DNA of 64,000 bases from Sphingomonas sp. IBVSS2 (lineage in GTDB: Bacteria; Pseudomonadota; Alphaproteobacteria; Sphingomonadales; Sphingomonadaceae). The stretch covers positions 993,592 to 1,057,591 of the forward strand of contig NZ_NFUR01000001.1 of NCBI RefSeq assembly GCF_002127225.1. Reading direction: 5' to 3'. Position 1 is the stretch's first letter, and every line of letters starts with the position of its first letter. Shown here in pieces: positions 18,212 to 25,107 of the stretch. The position numbers were made by a program, and so were the translations under genes. The notes under the pieces are model-generated. The model was not told the origin of the DNA, ran no database searches, and worked only from the letters and a program-made list of their open reading frames with translations.

Positions 18212-18908
18212 TCCCGGGCCCCGGCTCCCCCTGGCCGCGCGCCCGCCCTTCGTCGGCGGCCTCCTCGTCGGCGCGCTGGCCGTGGTCGGGGCGGGCATCG
18301 TGATCCTGGCGGCGGTCCTGATCGGCGGCGCGATGTTCATGCGGGGGCGGGGCAATGCCGATGCCCCGGCGCAGGTCGAGGCCAAGGCTGCCAAGGACGT
18401 GTTCGCCGTCGCCGCGGTCAATCCGCTGCACGGAACCAACGTGCTGGAGATCGTGATCGCCACCGATTCCTCGATCCGGCGCGGCGATGCCGGCTCCTAT
18501 TCGGGCGGTGGCGCACCGGACGAACGCAACGTGATCCTGCTCGACAAGGCGAGCGGTGCCAGCCGCAAGCTGCTGCCGGACAATGGCCGCCGGATCGTCT
18601 CCCGCGATTATCTGCCGGCGATGGCGGGTGCCGGGGAGGAAGGCGTGGACACGCAGAAGGCTCCGCTCGCTTATTATGTGTTCCGCGTCCGCACCGTCGA
18701 CGGCACGCGTCAGGATGTGCTGGTCGGCGACCTCGCCACCGGGCGCCAAGCCTATCTGCTTGCCGGGATAGACGGGATCGACAAGGCCTGGATGCAGAGC
18801 CCGACCCGCCTCGCGCTGCTGATGCGCCAGGGCCGCAAGCTGCAATATCGCGCGATCGAGATCCCCGATCTCAAGGTGGTCGTCGCGCGCCCCGTGGAGA
18901 TCGATTGA
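18201..18908 (+). CDS. Membrane-anchored hypothetical protein
   Basis: A 235-residue protein with one N-terminal membrane helix (about residues 18-47, ending IGGAMFMRG) and a periplasmic domain rich in beta-like segments (NVLEIVIATDSS, YYVFRVRTVDGTRQDVLVGDLATG). I do not recognise the fold; the repeated DLATG/DKASG pattern hints at a beta-propeller fragment but it is too short for one. It overlaps the SDR gene upstream by 11 bases and the prmA start by one base, so the three are translated together. Confidence 0.75.
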   Translation: MSDSPGPRLPLAARPPFVGGLLVGALAVVGAGIVILAAVLIGGAMFMRGRGNADAPAQVEAKAAKDVFAVAAVNPLHGTNVLEIVIATDSSIRRGDAGSYSGGGAPDERNVILLDKASGASRKLLPDNGRRIVSRDYLPAMAGAGEEGVDTQKAPLAYYVFRVRTVDGTRQDVLVGDLATGRQAYLLAGIDGIDKAWMQSPTRLALLMRQGRKLQYRAIEIPDLKVVVARPVEID

Positions 18909-19882
18909 TGTCGAGCTGGAAGCTCATCCTGCCCTGCACCCGCGCCGAAGCTGAGGCGATCGATGCCGATGACGAGGCATTGTTCGGCATCGAGCCGATG
19001 CCCGTGCTGCTGACCAGCGAACGGATCGAGGACGATCCCGACCATTGGCAGCTCGAGGCCTTTTTCGAATCGAAGCCCAACAGTGCCGCGCTCGACGCGG
19101 TGCGCGCCCTGGTGCCGAGCGCGAAGGGGGTGAAGGCGGTCGCCGAGAAGATCCGCGACGCCGACTGGGTGACGCTCAGCCAGGCCGGGATCGAGCCGGT
19201 CCATGCCGGCCGCTTCTACGTCCATACCGCTACCAACAAGGGCAAGGTGCCCGCAGGCGCCACGGCTTTCCGCATCGATGCCGGCCTCGCCTTCGGCACC
19301 GGCACGCACGCGACCACTTCGGGCTGCCTGCTCGCGCTCGACCGGCTGAAGCGGGAGGGCAAGCGCTTCGAGAACGTCCTCGATCTCGGCACCGGCACCG
19401 GTCTGCTCGCCTTCGCGGCGCTGCATCTCTGGCCGCGCGCCTATGCCACGGCGTCGGATATCGATGCGCGCGCGGTCGCGGTCACTGCAGAGAATGCCGA
19501 GCTCAACGGCATCGGGCTGGGCGGCGGGCAGGGCGCATTGGCGCTGGCCGCCGCGGCGGGCGTCGAGCATCCGCTGCTGATCGGCCGCGCGCCCTATGAC
19601 CTGGTCATCGCCAACATCCTTGCCGGCCCGCTGGTCGAACTGGCGCCGAGCATCGGCGCGGTGCTGGCCGAGGGGGGGACGTTGATCCTGGCGGGGCTGC
19701 TGGTAGGGCAGGCCGAGACGGTGGCCCAGGCCTATCGCCGCCAGGGCCTGCGCCTGGTCCACCGCGCCGATCGCGGCGACTGGCCGACGCTGACGCTGGC
19801 GAAGCGGGTGCGCTACGGGACGGAACGGGTAACGCGGATGAGCCGCGGCAAGGGCGAGGCGCCGGGGTTCGGGAGCTGGTAG
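18908..19882 (+). CDS. prmA: Ribosomal protein L11 methyltransferase
   Basis: A 324-residue SAM-dependent methyltransferase that trimethylates ribosomal protein L11. The N-terminal ferredoxin-like targeting domain (about 1-100) is followed by the SAM fold: AFGTGTHATTSGCLLALDRL, then VLDLGTGTGLLAFAA (motif I), ASDIDARAV, and DLVIANILAGPLVELAP, where NILA is the NPPY-equivalent of PrmA. The start ATG at 18908 overlaps the preceding stop (TGATG); a TTG at 18905 is an alternative. Confidence 0.94.
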   Translation: MSSWKLILPCTRAEAEAIDADDEALFGIEPMPVLLTSERIEDDPDHWQLEAFFESKPNSAALDAVRALVPSAKGVKAVAEKIRDADWVTLSQAGIEPVHAGRFYVHTATNKGKVPAGATAFRIDAGLAFGTGTHATTSGCLLALDRLKREGKRFENVLDLGTGTGLLAFAALHLWPRAYATASDIDARAVAVTAENAELNGIGLGGGQGALALAAAAGVEHPLLIGRAPYDLVIANILAGPLVELAPSIGAVLAEGGTLILAGLLVGQAETVAQAYRRQGLRLVHRADRGDWPTLTLAKRVRYGTERVTRMSRGKGEAPGFGSW

Positions 19883-19953
19883 GGTCGGGAGGCCAAGCCA
19901 AGGCCGTTCCCCGCCATCGCCACTTCCGGCTCCTTCACTGTCATCCCTTCTAG

Positions 19954-20077
19954 CTCCCCTCCCTGGAAGGGAGGGGCTGGGGGTGGGTTGCGTCCAGGCG
20001 TACCGCCAACGCCCTGCTTATCCTCGCCGTGACGCGTGCATCCACCCACCCCTAACCCCTCCCTTCCAGGGAGGGGA
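19954..20077. repeat. Inverted repeat doublet, type B (CTCCCCTCCCTGGAAGGGAG)
   Basis: The 350-base gap 19883-20232 between prmA and phhA holds no gene. Its centre has two inverted copies of one element: CTCCCCTCCCTGGAAGGGAG followed by GGGCTGGGGGTGGGT at 19954-19990, and the complement ending CCTTCCAGGGAGGGG at 20041-20077. Each copy can also fold on itself (CCCTCCC/GGGAGGG around TGGAA). A further CCCGCTCGCGGGG hairpin lies near 20190. The structure is that of a REP/BIME pair and may also serve as the shared terminator of the two convergent genes. Confidence 0.85.
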
Positions 20078-20232
20078 ACAGGTGCGGCACAAATCACTTG
20101 AGATGGAAAACCATATAGGTTGTAGAACCCGCCATCCTCCGGCTGCCACCGGCAGACCGGGCCAGCTGCACTTCCGGCGTATGCCCCTTCCCCCGCTCGC
20201 GGGGAGAAGGAGAGAAGCACCGGGCTGAGACC

Positions 20233-21099
20233 CTATTGCTTCGACCGCGCATATTCCTGGGTGCCGCGGGTGACCACGTCGTCCCCCGGCAGGATCTCGG
20301 CGATCGGGATGTCCGGCTGGCGGAGGATCTCGTCATAGAGCGGCGCGAAATCGGTCTCCACCGTGGCGCGCAGCAGCTCGGCATAGCTCGGGATGACGAA
20401 ATAATTCTGCTGGAAGTCGTCGATCCGATAATCGGTGCGCATCACGCGCTTCAGGTCGAAGCCGATGCGGTTGGGGCTGTCGCTCTCCAGCGCGAACACG
20501 CTTTCGGCGAAGGAGGAGACGATCCCCGCGCCATAGATGCGCAGGTCGCCGTCCTCGCGGACCAGCCCGAACTCCACCGTGTACCAGTAGAGCCGGCCGA
20601 GCTGCTTCAGCGCGCCCAGCTCGAGCGCCCGGTTGCCGCCGCGGCCATAGGCTTCGAGATAGTCGGCGAACACCGGATCGGCGAGCATCGGCACATGGCC
20701 GAACACGTCGTGAAAGACGTCGGGCTCCTGGATATAGTCGAGCTGGTCGGGCCGGCGGATGAAGTTGCCGGCGACGAAGCGGCGATTGGCCATGTGATCG
20801 AAGAACACGTCGTCGGGCACCAGCCCCGGCACCGCGACCACTTGCCAGCCGGTGAGCTTCATCAGCCGCTCGCTCAGCTCCTCGAAGTTCGGAATGCCCG
20901 ATTCGGACAGGCGCAGCGCGTCGAGGCCCTGCAGATAGGCCTTGCTCGCCCGGCCCGGCAGCAGCTTCGCCTGGCGCGCATAGAGCCTGTCCCAGGTCGC
21001 GTGTTCTTCGGCCGTATAGGCCTGCCAGTTCTGCGGGATCGTCCAGTCGGCCGATGCGCCCTCGGGGGGGCGATCGAGCACATGCGTGTCTTGAGCCAT
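20233..21099 (-). CDS. phhA: Phenylalanine 4-monooxygenase
   Basis: A 288-residue pterin-dependent aromatic amino acid hydroxylase that converts phenylalanine to tyrosine. The iron ligands are His130 and His135 in VFHDVFGHVPML and Glu176 in YWYTVEFGL. Length is that of the bacterial single-domain form, without the regulatory ACT domain. The start ATG at 21099 gives MAQDTHVLDRPP. No pterin-carbinolamine dehydratase (phhB) is adjacent. It is divergent from the DUF2459 gene with a gap of about 35 bases that must contain both promoters. Confidence 0.97.
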   Translation of the reverse strand: MAQDTHVLDRPPEGASADWTIPQNWQAYTAEEHATWDRLYARQAKLLPGRASKAYLQGLDALRLSESGIPNFEELSERLMKLTGWQVVAVPGLVPDDVFFDHMANRRFVAGNFIRRPDQLDYIQEPDVFHDVFGHVPMLADPVFADYLEAYGRGGNRALELGALKQLGRLYWYTVEFGLVREDGDLRIYGAGIVSSFAESVFALESDSPNRIGFDLKRVMRTDYRIDDFQQNYFVIPSYAELLRATVETDFAPLYDEILRQPDIPIAEILPGDDVVTRGTQEYARSKQ

Positions 21100-21134
21100 G
21101 AAAATAGCATAGCATGCGATGGTGCAGGTGCGAA

Positions 21135-21779
21135 ATGGGGGATGGCCGGTTGCGGATCCTGGTAAGGCTGATCGGAACGCTGGTGCTGCCGGTGGTCGTC
21201 TATCTCGCGGCCGCGGCGCTGGGTGCCGGGCTTGCCGCCAACCGCGGGCGCACGCCGCCGGCGACGGGGGTGCGCATCTATGTGGCCGACAATGGCGCGC
21301 ACACCGATCTGATCCTGCCTGCCGCCGCGTTCCGCGACATCGCCCGGCCCGAGCATCTGGCCGATCCCCGCTACGGCGCCGAGCCCTATCTCGCCATCGG
21401 CTGGGGCAATCGGGATTTCTACCTCCACACCGCCCGCTGGCGCGACATCGATCCCTGGCGCACCGCCAAGGCGCTGGCCGGTATCGGATCGACCGTGGTC
21501 CATGTCGCCCATGTGCCCGCGCCCCAGGTGGACGGATCGGTGCGCGCGGTGCTGCTGCGGCCCGAGGAATATCGCCGGCTGGTCGCCTATGTCCGGGGCA
21601 GCTTCGCCGCGGGGCCGGTGGTGCGCGGCTATGGCGCGCGCGACGCCTTCTATACGGCCAAGGGCGGCTATAGCGCGATCCGTACCTGCAACGAATGGAC
21701 GGGACGGAGCCTGCGCGAGGCGGGCGTGCGGATGGGCAGCTGGACGCCGCTGCCCTGGGGGGTGATGCTGTGGCTATGA
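21135..21779 (+). CDS. DUF2459 / TIGR02117 family protein
   Basis: A 214-residue protein with an N-terminal membrane helix ([21 protein letters not shown]) and a periplasmic domain. The family features are VADNGAHTDLILP, YLAIGWGNRDFYL, CNEWTGRSLREAGV and the C-terminal WGVML. The conserved His, Asp and Cys suggest a cysteine-hydrolase-like (NlpC-like permuted) fold, but that is inference. The ATG at 21135 is preferred for an AGGTG site; 21114 is the alternative. Its stop overlaps the start of the alpha/beta hydrolase gene (ATGA). Confidence 0.88.
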   Translation: MGDGRLRILVRLIGTLVLPVVVYLAAAALGAGLAANRGRTPPATGVRIYVADNGAHTDLILPAAAFRDIARPEHLADPRYGAEPYLAIGWGNRDFYLHTARWRDIDPWRTAKALAGIGSTVVHVAHVPAPQVDGSVRAVLLRPEEYRRLVAYVRGSFAAGPVVRGYGARDAFYTAKGGYSAIRTCNEWTGRSLREAGVRMGSWTPLPWGVMLWL

Positions 21780-22486
21780 TCCCGCGCACCGCCGCCGAGC
21801 CGCCGCCCCGCCTCGCCCTTGCGCTCGAGCCGGCCCGTGCCGCGATGACCCTGGCCGAACTCGCCCGTTTCCGCATCGCCGGGCTTGCCCGGGGCGACGG
21901 CCGGCCGGTGCTGGTGTCGCCCGGCCTCTGCAACACCGATCGCTCCAATTTCATGCTGCGCGCCATGCTATCCCGGCTCGGCTATCGCCCCTATCCTTGG
22001 CGGCTCGGCCGCAATTTCGGCGTGCGCACCGTCGGGCCGGAGTGCGAGAAGCTGATCGCCCGAGTCGAGGAGATCCAGCGCGAGACCGGCGGGAAGGTCA
22101 CGCTGATCGGCGTCTCGCTCGGCGGCGTGATGAGCCGCATCGTCGCGCATCGCCGCCCCGATCTGGTCCGCGCGGTACTCACCATCAGCGCGCCCTTTGC
22201 CGGTGCGCCCAGCGCCACCAATGTCTGGCGCCCTTTCCAACTGCTCACCGGCGAGAAGATCGCCGACCCGGCGGTGGTGGCGCGGCTGGCCGAGGCCGCG
22301 CGCCCGCTGCCCATGCCGAGCGCCGCGATCTGGAGCCGCAGCGACGGCTTCGTGAACGGGCTGATCTGCCGCGAAGGCAGCGAGGCGGCGTGCCGCGCGG
22401 TCGAGGTGCGCAGCAGCCATCTGCTCGTCCAGATGAAGCCCCAGGTCCTGCGCGCCGTCGCCGGGATACTGGGCGGCTGGACCTAG
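21776..22486 (+). CDS. Alpha/beta hydrolase-fold protein
   Basis: A 236-residue cytoplasmic protein. The nucleophile elbow is GVSLGG (VTLIGVSLGGVMSRIVAHRRPDLV), the acid lies in the AIWSRSDGFVN region, and a histidine follows in VEVRSSHLLVQ, completing a Ser-Asp-His triad typical of PGAP1/lipase-like esterases. Start ATG at 21776 overlaps the preceding stop by 4 bases; a GTG 6 bases upstream is possible. The 3' end overlaps the convergent DUF5990 gene by 4 bases. Substrate unknown. Confidence 0.87.
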   Translation: MIPRTAAEPPPRLALALEPARAAMTLAELARFRIAGLARGDGRPVLVSPGLCNTDRSNFMLRAMLSRLGYRPYPWRLGRNFGVRTVGPECEKLIARVEEIQRETGGKVTLIGVSLGGVMSRIVAHRRPDLVRAVLTISAPFAGAPSATNVWRPFQLLTGEKIADPAVVARLAEAARPLPMPSAAIWSRSDGFVNGLICREGSEAACRAVEVRSSHLLVQMKPQVLRAVAGILGGWT

Positions 22487-22911
22487 GGCGCCACCACGCG
22501 CAGACTCGTTGCCCGCACGGTGGCGCAGGCGGGCGTGCCGTCCTTGCCGGTGCCCTGGACCTGGATCTCGAGGATGCCGCCCTCCGCCGCGCGCGCCAGC
22601 AGCGCGGGATCGATATCGTGGATGTCGATCTTCATCCTGCGCGACCAGGGCGAGGCGGGGTCGCCCGCCGCCTGCCCGATGCGGATATAGACGAAGCGCC
22701 GCTCGGGGCCTTCGCGGCGCACCTGGTCCCCGAAGAATTTCGGGCCCGGCGCCACGCGCACGGGAAAATCGAAGTGCAGCGCCTCGCCCGCCCGCGACAG
22801 CTTCGGGTCGAGCGGTTGGTCGTCCTTCGCCTGCAGGCTGTGCAACACCCCGATCACCGGCTGCGCGACGACGATCCGAAAGGGGAGGGGGATCTGCTCT
22901 GCCTTCGCCAT
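22483..22911 (-). CDS. DUF5990 family protein
   Basis: A 142-residue protein matching the layout of DUF5990: an opening IPLPFRIVVAQPVIGVLHSLQ, a central LHFDFPVRVAPG...KFFGDQVRREGPERRFVYIRIG and a SPWSRRMKIDIHDID segment. Function unknown; I expect a beta-sandwich. The start at 22911 (MAKAEQIPLP) is chosen over 22941, since the residues before it are Arg/Pro-rich and not conserved-looking. It stands alone between two convergent/codirectional units. Confidence 0.8.
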   Translation of the reverse strand: MAKAEQIPLPFRIVVAQPVIGVLHSLQAKDDQPLDPKLSRAGEALHFDFPVRVAPGPKFFGDQVRREGPERRFVYIRIGQAAGDPASPWSRRMKIDIHDIDPALLARAAEGGILEIQVQGTGKDGTPACATVRATSLRVVAP

Positions 22912-22974
22912 GGCGCGGACCCTAGCAGGGCGCACCGGCATCCGTCTCCCGCAAAGCCGGATCGGGTTCCGGCG

Positions 22975-23838
22975 TCAGCGATGTTCGGGGCGAAGCGAAC
23001 TGCCGGCGCGCTTGCCGCGCAGCGCGGTGACATAGGCGAGCGGGTTCAGCCAGGAACCCTCGCCGTTATAGCTGTGGGTGATGATCTCGGCGCGTCCGCC
23101 CAGGCTCTCGATCGGCACCGGTCCGCCCAGGCCCTTCTCCGCCAGCGTGAACCGGCTGTCGGCGGACTGGTCGCGATTGTCGCCCATCAGGAAGACATGG
23201 CCGGCGGGCACCCGGATCGGGCCATAGGTGTCGCCGGGGCTGACATAGCCCCCCGCAAGATAGGTGTCGCCCAGGTCGATCACGTCGTAGCGCGCGCCGT
23301 TCGGCAGGGTCTCGCGGAACAATGGCAGCGCGCAGACGAGCGTGCCGTCCTTCGCCACCTTGCGGAACGGCGCGAGCATCGGCTCGTCGCACGGCACATT
23401 GGCGTCGACGGGAATGTCCGCGGTCCCCGCGGCCACGCGCGGCACCGCCTTGCCGTTGAGGATCACCACGCCGTGGCGAACCGCGACCGTGTCGCCCGGC
23501 AGGCCGATCACACGCTTGATCAGGTCCGCCCCGTCCCCGCGCCGCGCCACCGTGACGATGTCGCCGCGCTCGGGCAGCCGGCCGAACAGCCGGCCGGGAA
23601 CCACGCCGCTGCCATGGATCGAGAGCGAGGCATAGGACCAGCCATAGGGATATTTGGAAACGATCAGCCGGTCGCCCTTGCGCAGCGCCGGCATCATCGA
23701 GCTGGAGGGAATGTAGAAGGGCTTGGCCGCCACGCTCTGAAAGGCGAACACGCCACCGAAGAGCAGGCCCCAGGCCAGCGCGGTCCGCGTCCAGCCTTGT
23801 TTCCGCGGCACGGCGGCCGCATCCTCGACCGCCGGCAT
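22975..23838 (-). CDS. lepB: Signal peptidase I
   Basis: A 287-residue inner-membrane Ser/Lys protease that removes signal peptides. One membrane helix (about 19-36) precedes PSSSMMPAL, where Ser47 is the nucleophile; Lys108 in LIKRVIGLPGD is the general base; GDNRDQSADSR is box E. A long insert (about 130-190) sits between the beta domains. It starts 4 bases after the stop of a GntR regulator, so it is in an operon with it; other signal peptidase genes usually neighbour rnc/era/acpS, so this may be an additional paralogue with inducible expression. Confidence 0.93.
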   Translation of the reverse strand: MPAVEDAAAVPRKQGWTRTALAWGLLFGGVFAFQSVAAKPFYIPSSSMMPALRKGDRLIVSKYPYGWSYASLSIHGSGVVPGRLFGRLPERGDIVTVARRGDGADLIKRVIGLPGDTVAVRHGVVILNGKAVPRVAAGTADIPVDANVPCDEPMLAPFRKVAKDGTLVCALPLFRETLPNGARYDVIDLGDTYLAGGYVSPGDTYGPIRVPAGHVFLMGDNRDQSADSRFTLAEKGLGGPVPIESLGGRAEIITHSYNGEGSWLNPLAYVTALRGKRAGSSLRPEHR

Positions 23839-23842
23839 CGCC

Positions 23843-24199
23843 TCAGACCGTCTCGCGGTCGAACAATTCCCGGGCGTCGAGGCCGAGCAGCGCGATATGC
23901 TCCTTCACCCGCGGCCAATAGCCGGTGAGGAAGCGCTCGCGCTCGGCGATACGCAGCTTCTCCACCGCGCCCGGCAGCACGAACATGCCGACGCCGCGCC
24001 GGACCTCGACATAGCCGTCGTCCTGGAAGCTCTGATAGGCCTTGGCGACCGTGAGCGGATTGGCGCCGTGCTCGGCCGCCAGCGCACGCACCGACGGAAG
24101 CTGATCCCCTGCCCGGTATTGCCCGCGCAGGATCGCCGCGGCGATGCTGGCGCGCAGCTTGAGGTAGACCGGGCTGTCCTCATGCTCTAGCGCTGTCAT
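23843..24199 (-). CDS. GntR family regulator, YtrA subfamily
   Basis: A 118-residue regulator: winged helix (SPVYLKLRASIAAAILRGQYRAGDQLPSVRALAAEHGANPLTVAKAY, then DDGYVEVRRGVGMFV) and a short two-helix tail of about 45 residues, as in YtrA. Family members bind GTGTA-type palindromes and often control membrane transport genes. A GTGTATTAT half-site lies 6 bases before the ATG at 24199, overlapping a TATTAT -10 box, and a complete copy of the palindrome lies at 59457. Next gene, 4 bases on, is lepB. Confidence 0.9.
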   Translation of the reverse strand: MTALEHEDSPVYLKLRASIAAAILRGQYRAGDQLPSVRALAAEHGANPLTVAKAYQSFQDDGYVEVRRGVGMFVLPGAVEKLRIAERERFLTGYWPRVKEHIALLGLDARELFDRETV

Positions 24200-24205
24200 G
24201 CTGCG

Positions 24206-24214
24206 ATAATACAC
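24206..24214 (-). promoter_or_regulatory. GTGTATTAT half-operator and -10 box of the GntR gene
   Basis: Read on the minus strand this is GTGTATTAT, 6 bases before the GntR start. It equals one arm of the perfect palindrome at 59457-59478. TATTAT would serve as a -10 element so close to the ATG that the mRNA would be nearly leaderless. Autoregulation is inferred. Confidence 0.5.
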
Positions 24215-24217
24215 CAA

Positions 24218-24817
24218 TCAAGCGGCGGGTCCATACCCCGGATTCCACTTATGTGCGATTTCGGACAGTGACGGCCGGGGGCGCTCCTCCAGCGGCGCGG
24301 CGGGGGTGCCGATGAAGACGAATCCCGCGATCTTCTGCGGCGCCGCCCCGAACAGGTCGCGCACTGCGTCCGAATAGGCGGCCCAGCCGGTGATCCAGGC
24401 GCCGGCGAAGCCCATGGCATGCGCGGCGTGGAGCAGGTTCATGCAGACGGCACCGGCGGAGAGCTCCTGTTCCCAGACCGGGATCTTGTGCGGCACCACG
24501 GGTGCGGAGAGCACCACCACCAGCGCCGGCGCCTGATTGGCGAACTGGATCGCCGCTTCCTCGTCGCGTGCCGTGCAATCCGCCTTCTCGCCGCGCAAGA
24601 TCGCGACGAGCTTCTCGCCCAGTGCGGCCCGCGCCGCCCGGGGCACGATCACGAAGCGCCAGGGGAAGAGCTTGCCGTGATCGGGCGTGCGCGCGGCGAT
24701 CTCGATCATCGCGTCGAGCTGCTCCGGGCCGGGCCCGGGCGCGGCCATGTCGCGCGGCTTGCCGGAACGGCGGGTGCGGAGATGGGCGAGCAGGCTGGAG
24801 CTATCGTTCAGGACCAT
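24218..24817 (-). CDS. Nitroreductase family protein, YdjA-like
   Basis: A 199-residue FMN-dependent reductase of the single-domain YdjA type. Motifs are LRTRRSGKPRDM at the flavin phosphate site, AARTPDHGKLFPWRFVIV, and GAWITGWAAYSDAVRDLFG near the C-terminus. Substrate unknown. The start ATG at 24817 gives MVLNDSSSLLAHLRTRRS, matching family N-termini. The 290 bases between it and the divergent peptide transporter (24818-25107) hold the two promoters and no recognisable gene. Confidence 0.92.
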   Translation of the reverse strand: MVLNDSSSLLAHLRTRRSGKPRDMAAPGPGPEQLDAMIEIAARTPDHGKLFPWRFVIVPRAARAALGEKLVAILRGEKADCTARDEEAAIQFANQAPALVVVLSAPVVPHKIPVWEQELSAGAVCMNLLHAAHAMGFAGAWITGWAAYSDAVRDLFGAAPQKIAGFVFIGTPAAPLEERPRPSLSEIAHKWNPGYGPAA

Positions 24818-25107
24818 GGCCGGGCATCTAGGGAGTGGAAGGCGAGCGCGCAAACGCCACCGGCGCGGACCGGAAGGGATTCGGCCGCGCAACCGCGAGG
24901 ATGTTCGCACGGCCATCGGCATCCGGGGAGGGCGGGCAGCCGGCCGGGCATCGCCATCCTGCTGGACCGGGTCATTGGTCGCGCGATCGCTCGCGCCGCA
25001 GCCATGCACGGGCGCGCATGCTTTACAGCCGCTTCATTCCGTCTAGTTTGGCCGCCCATGCGCCGGGCCTATGGCCTGGAACCGATATCTAAAGGGCAAT
25101 AAACCGC

